Origin: Salegentibacter holothuriorum
GTDB lineage: Bacteria > Bacteroidota > Bacteroidia > Flavobacteriales > Flavobacteriaceae
DNA length: 64,000 bases
Reading direction: 5' to 3'
Assembly (NCBI RefSeq): GCF_900168045.1
Contig: NZ_FUYY01000002.1
Location: 186,001-250,000, forward strand
Each line of letters starts with the position of its first letter. Position 1 is the stretch's first letter. The notes below the pieces were generated by a model, which saw nothing but the letters and a program-made list of their open reading frames with translations, did not search any database and was not told where the DNA came from. Shown here one piece after another: positions 20,478-30,138 of this stretch. The position numbers and the translations under genes were made by a program.

Positions 20478-21857
20478 TTAATAATGGAAATGTTCACTTT
20501 CCTTAATATACGGGTTGCGTTTAGCGAGCAGTGGAGCTTTAGTAAGCGCGTTAAAGATTACAAAAGTAAACAATCCTCCAAAGAAAAATACTGCACTAAT
20601 TTCAGGTATCCCTATAAACCATGACTCCCCTACTGTTGCAGGCATTATCATTGTAAATACATCTAAATAGTGCCCAATAAGGATAATTACACCAGTCATT
20701 ACCACAAACCAATTTACTCTTTTGTAATCACTATTCATTAATACCAATAATGGGAAAACAAAATTTAAAACCACCATACCAAAAAATGGTAAGCTATAGT
20801 TTTCTATACGGCTAATAAAATAAACTACTTCCTCTGGAATATTAGAATACCAAATAAGCATAAATTGTGAAAACCAAAGGTAAGTCCAGAAAATACTAAT
20901 TCCGAACATAAACTTAGCTAAATCATGTATGTGACTGTTATTTACAAAAGGCAAGTGTCCTCTAGATTTCAGGTAAATACTTACTAAAGCAATAACGGTA
21001 ATACCTGAAACAAACATACTTGAAAATACATACCAGCCAAACAAAGTACTAAACCAGTGCGGATCTAAACTCATAATCCAGTCCCAGCTCATCATTGATT
21101 CTGAAACAAGGAAGAATACAAGGAAACCTGCTGCTAGCTTAAAGTTCTTTTTAAAGTAAGCATTATCGGTAGCTTCATCCAATCTTCTTGAATTTCTAAC
21201 GAGAAAATGTCTAAAAACAAACCAACCACCTAAAAATATAGCTGCTCTTATTAAGAAGAAAGGTACATTTAAATAAGCTGTTTTATTCTGAATAATCTCA
21301 TCGTGAGCCACAACTTCTGGATCCATCCATATAAATAAATGATTTAAATGAAATCCTGAAAGTGCTAAAAGCACAAACATAATGATACCGCCAGGGACAA
21401 TGTACGCAGAAATAGCTTCCATTACTCTAAATAACACTGGAGACCAACCTGCTTGCGAAGCATATTGTAAAGCATAAAATGCTAAAACCCCCAATGAGAT
21501 CATAAAGAAAAAGAATGCAGCTACATAAACTGCAGCCCATGGCTTATTTTGTAGTTGATGCAACTTATGCTCCAAATGCTCGGCGTCGTGTGCTCCAGCT
21601 TCTGCAGAATGAGCTTCATTTTCATCAGCATTTCTGCCAGGCTCATCATCTAATAGAACCCCGTGTTCTGCATCAGCAAAGTTAGCCTCAGCCGCGTCTT
21701 GATGAGATGCTTCACCATGATGTCCTTCCGCAGCTATTATTTCTCTAACATCATCCAAATCTGATGGCGCCTGTAGAAACCCAATTACGAGCCCAATAGC
21801 ACCAACAATCATAAAAATAATTGCTGTTAATTTTAATTTACTGGATAGCGTATACAT
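20478..21857 (-). CDS. actF: Alternative complex III subunit ActF (quinol:cytochrome c oxidoreductase)
   Basis: 459 residues from the ATG at 21857 (MYTLSSKLKLTA). A longer in-frame reading to 21902 would overlap actE and lacks family similarity. About ten transmembrane helices. After the first helix there is a long His/Glu/Ala-rich soluble insert (about residues 35-100, with many His and Asp). ActF is an integral membrane subunit of alternative complex III, homologous to half of the NrfD-type ActC. It sits in the order A-B-C-D-E-F followed by oxidase, typical of Bacteroidota. Confidence 0.92.
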   Translation of the reverse strand: MYTLSSKLKLTAIIFMIVGAIGLVIGFLQAPSDLDDVREIIAAEGHHGEASHQDAAEANFADAEHGVLLDDEPGRNADENEAHSAEAGAHDAEHLEHKLHQLQNKPWAAVYVAAFFFFMISLGVLAFYALQYASQAGWSPVLFRVMEAISAYIVPGGIIMFVLLALSGFHLNHLFIWMDPEVVAHDEIIQNKTAYLNVPFFLIRAAIFLGGWFVFRHFLVRNSRRLDEATDNAYFKKNFKLAAGFLVFFLVSESMMSWDWIMSLDPHWFSTLFGWYVFSSMFVSGITVIALVSIYLKSRGHLPFVNNSHIHDLAKFMFGISIFWTYLWFSQFMLIWYSNIPEEVVYFISRIENYSLPFFGMVVLNFVFPLLVLMNSDYKRVNWFVVMTGVIILIGHYLDVFTMIMPATVGESWFIGIPEISAVFFFGGLFTFVIFNALTKAPLLAKRNPYIKESEHFHY

Positions 21858-21882
21858 ATTTATAGATCTAAATGCTTTGTTC

Positions 21883-22584
21883 TTAATTATTGTTTTCTTC
21901 ATCTACGGTTAGCGCAGCACCTTCACCTTGAGACTCTTCTGCATTTTGTTGTGCTCTTTCTACCTCTACCGGATTTGCTTCAGCAATAGAGGCATCTTTC
22001 ACTTCTTCAAAAGGTATTTCCTCACCGCCTTCCAGTTCATTTTTAAGATTCATTACGTAATGTGTAATCTTCCAACGTTCTTCTTCACTAGTTTGTACCG
22101 CATAAGAACCCATGGAATTTAATCCGTAATAGATTACGTGATAAACACTACCTTCGGTAATAGCACGTCCTATATCATCATAAGAAGGTACACCAAGAAT
22201 TTTTTCCCTTTCAGTCAAAATTCCTTTACCATCTCCATTGTCTCCATGACATACAGCACAATATATAGTATATAAGGCTTTACCCTCATTAAGATTATCT
22301 TCTGTATAAGGAAGTGGGTTGGTAAGGTTAGCCTTAGCATTAGCCATACCTTCTGGAGAGTTCTCATAATCGTAAGGCATCCACCCTCTTGGAATAGTTC
22401 CTTCCACCGGAAGTTTAGCTTCCTGTCCATTTACAAAAATATCGTACTCCCCATAAGTTTCGTAGCCTATTGGTTCATACATATCTGGCATGTACTGGTA
22501 ATTAGGTTTGTCGCTATCTGCACAAGACACTACAACGCCTCCAACTAAGAACAATACTATCGCTTTATAGAACAAATTTTTCAT
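21883..22584 (-). CDS. actE: Alternative complex III subunit ActE, monoheme cytochrome c lipoprotein
   Basis: 233 residues. The signal sequence ends in a lipobox (GGVVVSC, Cys21), so the mature protein is a lipoprotein anchored at the periplasmic face. A single heme-binding motif CAVCHGDNGDG lies near residue 108; the distal Met is probably in the MGSYAVQ segment. The C-terminus is an acidic Glu/Ala-rich tail. ActE carries electrons from ActA towards the terminal oxidase. It starts five bases after actD. Confidence 0.93.
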   Translation of the reverse strand: MKNLFYKAIVLFLVGGVVVSCADSDKPNYQYMPDMYEPIGYETYGEYDIFVNGQEAKLPVEGTIPRGWMPYDYENSPEGMANAKANLTNPLPYTEDNLNEGKALYTIYCAVCHGDNGDGKGILTEREKILGVPSYDDIGRAITEGSVYHVIYYGLNSMGSYAVQTSEEERWKITHYVMNLKNELEGGEEIPFEEVKDASIAEANPVEVERAQQNAEESQGEGAALTVDEENNN

Positions 22585-22589
22585 TCTGT

Positions 22590-23117
22590 CTATTTATTAT
22601 CTATTAATTTAATTTCTGCAGCTCCGGTATCGTAAAGGAATTTAGTTAATTCGTCTACGTCGTGATTTGCAACATCTACCTCCATAAGGAACATATCATC
22701 GGTTGTTCTAACATCTGGATTCTCTGCTTGTTTAAAAGGCCATAATTTACTTCTCATATAGAAGGTAATCACCATAAGGTGGGCTGCAAAAAATACCGTA
22801 AGCTCAAACATAATAGGCACAAATGCGGGTAAATTTTCTAAAAAACTAAAGCTTGGTTTTCCTCCAATATCCTGAGGCCAGTCTTCTATCATAATAAAAT
22901 TCATCATCGCAACTGATACCACAAAACCAACAACCCCATAAAGGAAAGAGGTTATGGCCAATCGCGTAGGCGCCAACCCCATAGCTTTATCTAAACCGTG
23001 AACGGGCATTGGGGTATAAATTTCACCAATATGATAACGAGCCTCTCTTACCTGCTTCACACCCTGCAAAAGCAAGTCGTCATCATTATAAATAGCGTGT
23101 ATAACTTTTGATGCCAT
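22590..23117 (-). CDS. actD: Alternative complex III subunit ActD (DUF3341)
   Basis: 175 residues with two transmembrane helices (about 55-78 and 98-122), a short N-terminal domain (IHAIYNDDDLLLQGVKQVREA), and a C-terminal soluble domain containing EVDVANHDVDELTKFL. This is the DUF3341 family, the ActD subunit of alternative complex III. No cofactor motif is present. It is five bases from both neighbours. Confidence 0.93.
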   Translation of the reverse strand: MASKVIHAIYNDDDLLLQGVKQVREARYHIGEIYTPMPVHGLDKAMGLAPTRLAITSFLYGVVGFVVSVAMMNFIMIEDWPQDIGGKPSFSFLENLPAFVPIMFELTVFFAAHLMVITFYMRSKLWPFKQAENPDVRTTDDMFLMEVDVANHDVDELTKFLYDTGAAEIKLIDNK

Positions 23118-23122
23118 CTTAA

Positions 23123-24931
23123 TTACTTATTTTTTAGTTCAGTTGCCTGTGCTACCCAATCTCCTCGCATAGAAGAATCAGGGAAGTTTTCTATTACTTC
23201 ATCAAGCAATTCAAAATCATCCTCGGCAAGCTTACTTACCTGAACATAGGTGTAAAGACCTAACTGATGTAAACGTTGTTCAAGGAAAGGACCTACTGCT
23301 TTAAGTTTTTGCAGATTATCTGCAGTTTGATTTTCTGGATTAAATGATCCTGTTCTAGCTAGCATTGCATCTATTCTATCCTTTTGTATCTCAGTAAGTA
23401 CTAACGCATCTGCATTTACAGTATCGTTATGCCCATTATCATTTTCAGCTTTATAAGCATCGTCATCACCCATTTTCTTATCAACCTTGGTAGCAATATT
23501 TTTCTTTGGCTCACCAACGTTAACCGGAGTATAATGTTTTACATCATCCCCATGCTCTGCTCTAAGTTTTTTATACTTTGCTCCAGAGGATTTAAGTATT
23601 GTTTTAACTTCAGCCTGGGCAATTACAGGGAAAGACCTTGCATATAAAAGGAACAATACAAAGAAGAACCCAATAGTTCCAATAAAAATACCTATATCAA
23701 CAAAAGTTGGAGAAAACATAGTCCACGATGATGGAAGGTAATCACGGTGTAGTGATGTTACAATAATAACAAAACGCTCAAACCACATCCCAATGTTCAC
23801 CACAATAGAAATAAAGAAAGAGAACATAATACTGGTTCGTAATTTCTTAAACCACATAAACTGCGGAGAAAACACATTACACGTCATCATTGCCCAATAC
23901 GCCCAGGCGTAAGGCCCTGTTGCCCTGTTAAGGAATGCATATTGTTCATATTCTACTCCAGAGTACCAGGCTATAACCAGCTCGGTAATATAAGCAACAC
24001 CAACAATAGAACCAGTGATCATAATCACAATGTTCATTAGTTCTATATGTTGTACAGTAATATAATCTTCGAGATTAGATACCTTTCTCATAATAATAAG
24101 AAGGGTATTTACCATTGCAAAACCAGAAAATACGGCTCCTGCAACAAAGTAAGGAGGGAAAATTGTGGTATGCCAACCCGGTATAACAGATGTAGCAAAG
24201 TCAAATGATACAATGGTATGTACAGAAAGTACTAATGGTGTTGCCAAACCGGCAAGAACCAAAGAAACCTCCTCAAAACGCTGCCAATCTTTTGCACGTC
24301 CACTCCATCCAAAACTTAATATTCCGTAGATCTTTTTATTGAAAGGGGTAATTGCACGGTCACGAATCATTGCAAAATCGGGAAGCAAGCCTGTCCACCA
24401 GAATACCAATGAAACAGAAAGATAAGTTGAAATAGCAAATACATCCCAAAGCAAGGGTGAGTTAAAGTTTACCCATAATGAACCAAATTGGTTTGGAATT
24501 GGAAGTACCCAATAAGCCAACCATGGTCTACCCATGTGAATCAAAGGGAATAAACCTGCCTGCATTACAGAGAAGATCGTCATCGCCTCTGCAGAACGGT
24601 TAATTGCCATTCTCCATTTTTGCCTAAACAATAAAAGCACGGCCGAAATTAACGTACCAGCGTGACCAATACCTACCCACCAAACAAAGTTGGTAATATC
24701 CCAGGCCCAGCCTACAGTTTTATTAAGTCCCCAGGTTCCAATACCCGTGGAAATAGTATAGATTATACAACCTACACCCCAAAGAAAGGCAATAAGGGCA
24801 ATTGAAAAGACAATCCACCAGGATTTATTCGCCCTTCCCTCTACCGGTGCAGCCACATCCACAGTAATATCGTGGTAGGTCTTATCCCCGGTAACTAAAG
24901 GCTTTCGTATAGGTGCTTCGTAATGAGACAT
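23123..24931 (-). CDS. actC: Alternative complex III subunit ActC (NrfD/PsrC-type, with helix-hairpin-helix tail)
   Basis: 602 residues. About 440 residues form ten transmembrane helices of the NrfD/PsrC family (for example WWVGIGHAGTLISAVLLLFR and PLIHMGRPWLAYWVLP). ActC holds the quinol-oxidising site of alternative complex III. Beyond about residue 450 there is a charged linker and then a soluble C-terminal segment, LKAVGPFLEQRLHQLGLYTYVQVSKL, resembling the helix-hairpin-helix 'predicted 5' DNA nuclease' module often found fused to flavobacterial membrane proteins. Its role here is unknown. Confidence 0.93.
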   Translation of the reverse strand: MSHYEAPIRKPLVTGDKTYHDITVDVAAPVEGRANKSWWIVFSIALIAFLWGVGCIIYTISTGIGTWGLNKTVGWAWDITNFVWWVGIGHAGTLISAVLLLFRQKWRMAINRSAEAMTIFSVMQAGLFPLIHMGRPWLAYWVLPIPNQFGSLWVNFNSPLLWDVFAISTYLSVSLVFWWTGLLPDFAMIRDRAITPFNKKIYGILSFGWSGRAKDWQRFEEVSLVLAGLATPLVLSVHTIVSFDFATSVIPGWHTTIFPPYFVAGAVFSGFAMVNTLLIIMRKVSNLEDYITVQHIELMNIVIMITGSIVGVAYITELVIAWYSGVEYEQYAFLNRATGPYAWAYWAMMTCNVFSPQFMWFKKLRTSIMFSFFISIVVNIGMWFERFVIIVTSLHRDYLPSSWTMFSPTFVDIGIFIGTIGFFFVLFLLYARSFPVIAQAEVKTILKSSGAKYKKLRAEHGDDVKHYTPVNVGEPKKNIATKVDKKMGDDDAYKAENDNGHNDTVNADALVLTEIQKDRIDAMLARTGSFNPENQTADNLQKLKAVGPFLEQRLHQLGLYTYVQVSKLAEDDFELLDEVIENFPDSSMRGDWVAQATELKNK

Positions 24932-24963
24932 ATCCTTTTTTAATTGATTTCTTTATTAATTTA

Positions 24964-27900
24964 TTAAGCTTCTGTTGTATTCCTAATTTTGGTTTGGTAC
25001 ATCACGTTCGGCTTAGTACCTACATATTCCAATAAATGATACATCCTGTCATCTTCTTTCTTATCCCTAATCACAGCACCTTCATTGTTAATATCACCAA
25101 ACGTCATAGCTCCTTTATCACAGGCTGCAGAACAGGCTGTTTGGAATTCACCATCTTCAATCACCCTTCCATCACGTTTAGCATCAAGAATGGTTTTTTG
25201 AGTTTTCTGAATACACATAGAACATTTTTCCATAACCCCTCTTGAACGCACAGTTACATCAGGATTAATAACCATTCTTCCAAGGTCATTATTCATATGG
25301 TAATCAAACTCTTCATTTTCAGCATAATTAAACCAGTTAAATCTACGTACTTTGTATGGACAGTTATTTGCACAATATCTTGTACCCACACAACGGTTAT
25401 AGATCATTTGGTTTTGCCCCTGTCTTCCATGAGAAGTTGCAGCAACAGGACACACAGTCTCACAAGGAGCGTGATTACAATGCTGACACATTACAGGCTG
25501 GAATACCACCTGAGGATTATCTGCAGGCTCCTCCAATTCCCCGAATTCAGAAAGTGAACTTCCTAAACCAGAAATATTTTCCTTTTTATCCAGATCGTCA
25601 ATAAAACTATCTTCTGAAGAATAATATCTATCAATACGCAACCAATGCATATCACGAGAACGTCTAACTTCACTCTTACCTACCACAGGAACATTATTCT
25701 CTGCGTGACAGGCAATAACACAAGCCCCACAACCAGTACAAGCGTTAAGATCTATAGAAAGATTAAAATGGTGACCAATACTACGATCAAAACCATCCCA
25801 CATATCTACTTCCGGTGAAGTTACCGGCTTCTCAACGTGATCTAAGGAAACTTGAGGAACAGAATTCCACTCTTTAACATCTTTAGTATTAAATACCTCT
25901 AAAGTAGTTTCCTTGATAATATCTCCACGACCCATTAGGGTATTATGAAGCTGAACGCAAGCAAATTCGTGAACACCGGGAGCTTTCTCGATAGTTACAG
26001 ATTGCACTGCATTTAAGTTTTTATATAAAGGGTAAGCATTTACACCTACTTGCATTTCTTCCTGCACTCCAGATTTCTTGCCATAACCAAGAGCTAATCC
26101 AACTGTACCTTTTGCCTGTCCTGGCTGAATAAGCACAGGAACATTTTCAACAACAACCCCATCTAAAGTTATGTTAGCATAACTTCCATTTAAGCCACCG
26201 TTAGAGACATTTTCGTTTTCAAGACCCATAGACTCAGCATCAGCCTTCGAAATAGTCAGGTAATTATCCCACGATGCTCTTGTTAGAGGATCTGGCATTT
26301 CCTGCAACCAGGGGTTATTCGCTTGCTGACCATCTCCCATAGAAGGTTTGGTATAAAGCGTTAGCTCCATTCCATTATTTTCTGAAGGTCGAGCCAACTC
26401 ACTGGCAGCCGTCGCAACATTTACAGATCCTGAAGCTTCAGATGCTTCAATTTCCACTGGGGAAGTCGCTTTAAAAACACCATCATGAAGCGCGGTATTC
26501 CACGAAGGGATACTACCACTCCAGGTTTCTTTTATATACTCGTGATAAGATTTATCATTATCAGTCCATTTCAACAAGCAATCCTGAAATTGTCTTGTAT
26601 CAAATAATGGTCTAATTGTAGGCTGCATCAAAGCAAAATCTGACGCAGTATATTGAATATCCCCCCAACTCTCTAAATAATGAGGAGTTGCAGCAACAAA
26701 TTTACAAAGCTCAGCTGTTTCATCTGGTTTCATACTAAAAGCCAAAGAAACATCCACATTAGACAAAGCTTCAGTAAATTCATTAGCATTTGGCAAAGAA
26801 TAAGCAGGATTCACACCCGCCATTAATACAGCACCAACAGCACCAGACTTCATGTCTTCAACAGCCTGCATCACCTCCTCAGCATTACCCTGACGGATCA
26901 TACGAGGATTATTAGCATCCATTACACCACTTCCAAGCGCCTCATTAATTGCAAGCACTAAAGCTTGAGCATTAGCATCTGGAATTCCAGAAACAACTAC
27001 AGCTCCGCTTCCAGCCTTTCTTAATTGACGTGCAGCTTTAACAACAGCATCGTCTATTTTGGCTGGTAAATCACTAGTAGATGAACCACCAGCAACATAA
27101 CCATATAATGCCGCCAATACAGCCTTTTGCTGTGATGGAGTAACAGGAAAACGCTTATCTGCATTCGCCCCTGTTAAACTCATATTAGATTCAAACTGGA
27201 TGTGGCGTGACATTTTACCATTTTCTGGCACACGTCCTTTAGCATAGCCAGCATCGTAACCACCACCCTGCCAGTCACCAAGAAAATCAGCACCAACAGA
27301 AACAATAGTTTCCGCTTTAGAAAAATCGTAATTTGGTAAAGCTCGCTTTCCAAATTTAGCCTGAAAAGCATTTAATGCATCATTTTCAGAAACTGTATCG
27401 TACACAACATGACGTACATTAGGATACTTTTCTGAAAACTCTTTAATCAATTTTGTTGTTGAAGGACTGGCAAATGTTTGAGTTAACAAAACAATATCAC
27501 CCGAAACATTACCCAGAGCACTTCCAACCTCACGGTCAAACTCCTCCCAGGAAACGTTTCTCCCTTCAATCATTGGGCGTTTCACCCTATTAGCGTCATA
27601 CATTGACAATACCGAAGCATGTACACGAGAATTAACCCCGCCCTTAGACTTCGATAAATCATTATTTTCAACTTTAATAGGTCTCCCTTCTCTGGTTTTC
27701 ACCAATACACTGGCAAAATCAAAACCATCTGCAATAGTAGAGGCGTAGTAATTAGCCACCCCAGGAACAATACGCTCCGGTTGCACCACGTAGGGAATAG
27801 ATTTAATAACAGGTCCTTCACAAGCAGCTAATGAAGCAGCTGCCGTACTAAACCCAACATATTTCAAGAAATCTCTTCTTGAAGTCTTTGAACTTTCAAG

Positions 27901-28032
27901 AGATTCTTTATCCCCAAGAAATTCATTAACCGGAATTTCCTCAGCAAATTCTTTTTGTTGCAGCGTCTCAACAACAGAGCTGTTTTCATTTAGCTCTTCA
28001 ACACTTTTCCAGTATTTTTTGTTTGATGACAT
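24964..28032 (-). CDS. actB: Alternative complex III subunit ActB (TAT-exported, iron-sulfur)
   Basis: 1022 residues. A twin-arginine-like signal SRRDFLKYVGFSTAAAS lies unusually far in, near residue 52, as is typical of Bacteroidota ActB ('TAT-variant-translocated'). The central region is homologous to molybdopterin oxidoreductases, but in this family it carries no molybdenum cofactor. The C-terminal 250 residues form a ferredoxin-like domain with four cysteine clusters (CTGCGACVIACHAENN; CQHCNHAPCETVCP; CVGTRYCANNCP; CSMCIQKTQ and CSAACDKG). It moves electrons from ActC to the ActA hemes. It starts 53 bases after actA. Confidence 0.95.
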   Translation of the reverse strand: MSSNKKYWKSVEELNENSSVVETLQQKEFAEEIPVNEFLGDKESLESSKTSRRDFLKYVGFSTAAASLAACEGPVIKSIPYVVQPERIVPGVANYYASTIADGFDFASVLVKTREGRPIKVENNDLSKSKGGVNSRVHASVLSMYDANRVKRPMIEGRNVSWEEFDREVGSALGNVSGDIVLLTQTFASPSTTKLIKEFSEKYPNVRHVVYDTVSENDALNAFQAKFGKRALPNYDFSKAETIVSVGADFLGDWQGGGYDAGYAKGRVPENGKMSRHIQFESNMSLTGANADKRFPVTPSQQKAVLAALYGYVAGGSSTSDLPAKIDDAVVKAARQLRKAGSGAVVVSGIPDANAQALVLAINEALGSGVMDANNPRMIRQGNAEEVMQAVEDMKSGAVGAVLMAGVNPAYSLPNANEFTEALSNVDVSLAFSMKPDETAELCKFVAATPHYLESWGDIQYTASDFALMQPTIRPLFDTRQFQDCLLKWTDNDKSYHEYIKETWSGSIPSWNTALHDGVFKATSPVEIEASEASGSVNVATAASELARPSENNGMELTLYTKPSMGDGQQANNPWLQEMPDPLTRASWDNYLTISKADAESMGLENENVSNGGLNGSYANITLDGVVVENVPVLIQPGQAKGTVGLALGYGKKSGVQEEMQVGVNAYPLYKNLNAVQSVTIEKAPGVHEFACVQLHNTLMGRGDIIKETTLEVFNTKDVKEWNSVPQVSLDHVEKPVTSPEVDMWDGFDRSIGHHFNLSIDLNACTGCGACVIACHAENNVPVVGKSEVRRSRDMHWLRIDRYYSSEDSFIDDLDKKENISGLGSSLSEFGELEEPADNPQVVFQPVMCQHCNHAPCETVCPVAATSHGRQGQNQMIYNRCVGTRYCANNCPYKVRRFNWFNYAENEEFDYHMNNDLGRMVINPDVTVRSRGVMEKCSMCIQKTQKTILDAKRDGRVIEDGEFQTACSAACDKGAMTFGDINNEGAVIRDKKEDDRMYHLLEYVGTKPNVMYQTKIRNTTEA

Positions 28033-28085
28033 ATATATCTTGATATTAACTTCTTAATTAACCCCGATTACTCGGGAAAAAAATT

Positions 28086-29444
28086 TTAGTAATGGCACTT
28101 CGCACACTCAAGGCCTCCCATTTGAGCAACTGTAAGCTCTTCTACACCGTACTTTTTAGATAATTCTTCGTGAATTTTCTCGTAATACTCATTCCCTTCC
28201 ATTCTAACATTGGTTTCACGGTGACAGTTAATACACCAACCCATGGTTAACGGTGCATCCTGATAAACCACTTCCATCTCCTCAATTGGACCATGACATT
28301 TCTGACATTGAATACCACCAACCGTTACGTGTTGCGAGTGATTAAAGTAAGCGAAGTCTGGAAGGTTATGAATCCTAACCCACTTTACAGGCTTCTGCTC
28401 TCCAGTATAATCCTGTTCTGCAGGATCCCAGCCTACGGCATCGTATAGCTTTGCTATCTCACCGTCGTAAAACTCCTTAGAATATTCTTCGGTTGCAGTT
28501 TCAGGAGAAACTTCAGATATTGTTACGTGACAATTCATACACACATTAAGAGACGGAATACCCGAATGCTTAGATGTTCTAGCTGAAGAGTGACAGTATT
28601 TACAATCTATCTGGTTATCACCAGCATGAATTCTATGCGAATAATGAATTGGCTGAATTGGCTGATAGCCTTGATCAACACCAATTTGCATAAAGAATCC
28701 ATAAGCAAACCAACCAACTACCAGCAAGCCAAAAACGGCACTTACCAATACCAAGAATTGATTTTCAACAAAAGATTTCCAAATTGGCTTTCCTTTTGGT
28801 TTTTCAGTAACCACAACACCACTTGCCTGAGCAAAATTTCTTAGCGTTTTATTAACAAGAAACAATACCGCAAGCAGCATCACCAAAACAAAAAGAAGTA
28901 TTCCTAAAATAACATTTACAGAAACACCTCCGCCTGAAGATTCACCTCCAGTAGACCCACCGCCAGTTTGAGCCACTTTAGGCTCTGGTTTAGGTTGCTC
29001 TACATACGCAAGAATATCATCAATATCAGCATCTGACAATTGAGGAAAAGCCGGCATTGCGGTTTTATTATACTCCTCATAAACAGCTACAGCCTCATCA
29101 TCCCCAGAAGCAATTAACTCCTGACTATTCTTTATCCACCGGTACAACCAATCCATATCCCTTTTCTCGGTCACCCCATGAAGGGCAGGACCAATTCCAG
29201 CAGAATAAGGCTTGTGACATGCAGCACAAAGCGAATTAAATAAGGATTTCCCATTCGCGGGATCCCCAAGATCTGACATAGCTGAAGAATCTTCCGAAGA
29301 CTCCTCAGTTTGCTCCTGGCTGCCGGCTGCGGCATCTTGCGAGGCCTCATCCTGTGCAATTCCCAAAACGCTGAATGAGATAAAGAATGCTACACTTAAG
29401 AGCAATAGTCGCGAAGTTGAGTGGCGGTATTTCACCTTTTTCAT
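28086..29444 (-). CDS. actA: Alternative complex III subunit ActA, multiheme cytochrome c with extra N-terminal monoheme domain
   Basis: 452 residues. After a signal peptide (about 1-30) and a Ser/Glu-rich linker comes a monoheme cytochrome c domain (about 55-150, CAACHKPY with a later AMPAFP methionine). A Gly/Ser linker and two transmembrane helices (about 175-197 and 228-250) follow. The C-terminal domain holds five CxxCH motifs (CKYCH, CMNCH, CQKCH, CINCH, CAKCH). That makes six heme sites in one polypeptide. ActA is the electron-exit subunit of alternative complex III. It is the first gene of the operon, with a leader of about 85 bases from the TACTTTTG element at 29537-29544. Confidence 0.93.
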   Translation of the reverse strand: MKKVKYRHSTSRLLLLSVAFFISFSVLGIAQDEASQDAAAGSQEQTEESSEDSSAMSDLGDPANGKSLFNSLCAACHKPYSAGIGPALHGVTEKRDMDWLYRWIKNSQELIASGDDEAVAVYEEYNKTAMPAFPQLSDADIDDILAYVEQPKPEPKVAQTGGGSTGGESSGGGVSVNVILGILLFVLVMLLAVLFLVNKTLRNFAQASGVVVTEKPKGKPIWKSFVENQFLVLVSAVFGLLVVGWFAYGFFMQIGVDQGYQPIQPIHYSHRIHAGDNQIDCKYCHSSARTSKHSGIPSLNVCMNCHVTISEVSPETATEEYSKEFYDGEIAKLYDAVGWDPAEQDYTGEQKPVKWVRIHNLPDFAYFNHSQHVTVGGIQCQKCHGPIEEMEVVYQDAPLTMGWCINCHRETNVRMEGNEYYEKIHEELSKKYGVEELTVAQMGGLECAKCHY

Positions 29445-29485
29445 ATTATAAGTTGAATTAACGTCTTAACTTTGGTACGGTTTTT

Positions 29486-29544
29486 AAGGCCTTAAGCCTT
29501 AGTAATATTAACATTTCGCACCATTAAATTCGGCAACAAAAGTA
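29486..29544 (-). promoter_or_regulatory. Promoter and leader hairpin of the act-cox operon
   Basis: The minus strand reads TACTTTTG at 29537-29544 (TAnnTTTG). Downstream in the leader is a six-base hairpin, TAAGGC / GCCTTA (29485-29501), followed by A residues rather than T, so it is not a terminator. All eight genes from actA to ctaD appear to depend on this promoter, since no other matching element or terminator is seen inside the operon. Confidence 0.5.
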
Positions 29545-29642
29545 ATACTTAAAGTCGATTTTAGGAATGATACATATGTGTTAATCGGTAATTTATACTA
29601 GTTCTAAATAATAAAACACATCTTGTTTAAGTTATTAAATTA

Positions 29643-29650
29643 TACTTTTG
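29643..29650 (+). promoter_or_regulatory. Bacteroidota promoter for the SPOR-domain gene
   Basis: TACTTTTG matches TAnnTTTG, with a TTG (29623-29625) 17 bases upstream as a -33 element. It lies 17 bases before the ATG, so the leader is very short. Confidence 0.6.
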
Positions 29651-29666
29651 CCTTAAATAAATAACT

Positions 29667-30056
29667 ATGAGAAAATTAAGCTTAAACAAAATTCTATTGA
29701 GTTGTTTTATCTCAGGGATTTCTTTTCTGAATTTAACAGCACAAGAAGGACAAGTGAATATAAATGAAAACGATAAGATCACTAAACTTCTGGAATTAAA
29801 ATCTGAAATGAGCAGCAATAACGAAATTGGGGATCGCTTTAAGATTCAGCTCTTTTACGGGAATAATGGAGAGGCCAATGAAGTTATTAAGGATTATCGC
29901 AGCAAATTCGAATACCCTTCTTTAATTGCTTATGAAGCTCCAAATTACAAAGTATGGGTAGGCAACTTCAGAAACCGTCTGGAAGCCGATAGAGCTCTTC
30001 TCAAGATAAAAGAGAGCTTTCCTTCTGCCTTTATCCCCAAGCCACGACGCAAATAG
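29667..30056 (+). CDS. Secreted SPOR-domain protein
   Basis: 129 residues. An N-terminal signal peptide (about 1-25, ending FLNLTAQ) is followed by a short charged linker and a SPOR domain (about 52-125: RFKIQLFYGN, YRSKFEYPSLIAYEAPNYKVWVGNF, then an EADRALLKIK helix). SPOR domains bind denuded glycan strands of septal peptidoglycan, so a periplasmic role near division sites is likely. The gene stands alone, divergent from actA and convergent with infB, with a shared terminator between. Confidence 0.85.
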   Translation: MRKLSLNKILLSCFISGISFLNLTAQEGQVNINENDKITKLLELKSEMSSNNEIGDRFKIQLFYGNNGEANEVIKDYRSKFEYPSLIAYEAPNYKVWVGNFRNRLEADRALLKIKESFPSAFIPKPRRK

Positions 30057-30084
30057 ATTTAAAGAGCGATTTTCAGAAAAATCA

Positions 30085-30119
30085 GAACATAAAAAAAGCG
30101 GCCTAAAGCCGCTTTTTTC
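30085..30119. terminator. Bidirectional terminator between the SPOR gene and infB
   Basis: Stem AAAAGCGGC / GCCGCTTTT (about 30095-30115) with a CTAAA loop, flanked by A-run and T-run. It can end both the plus-strand SPOR transcript and the minus-strand rimP-nusA-infB transcript. Confidence 0.88.
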
Positions 30120-30138
30120 TATTTAGTATAAAACTTTA

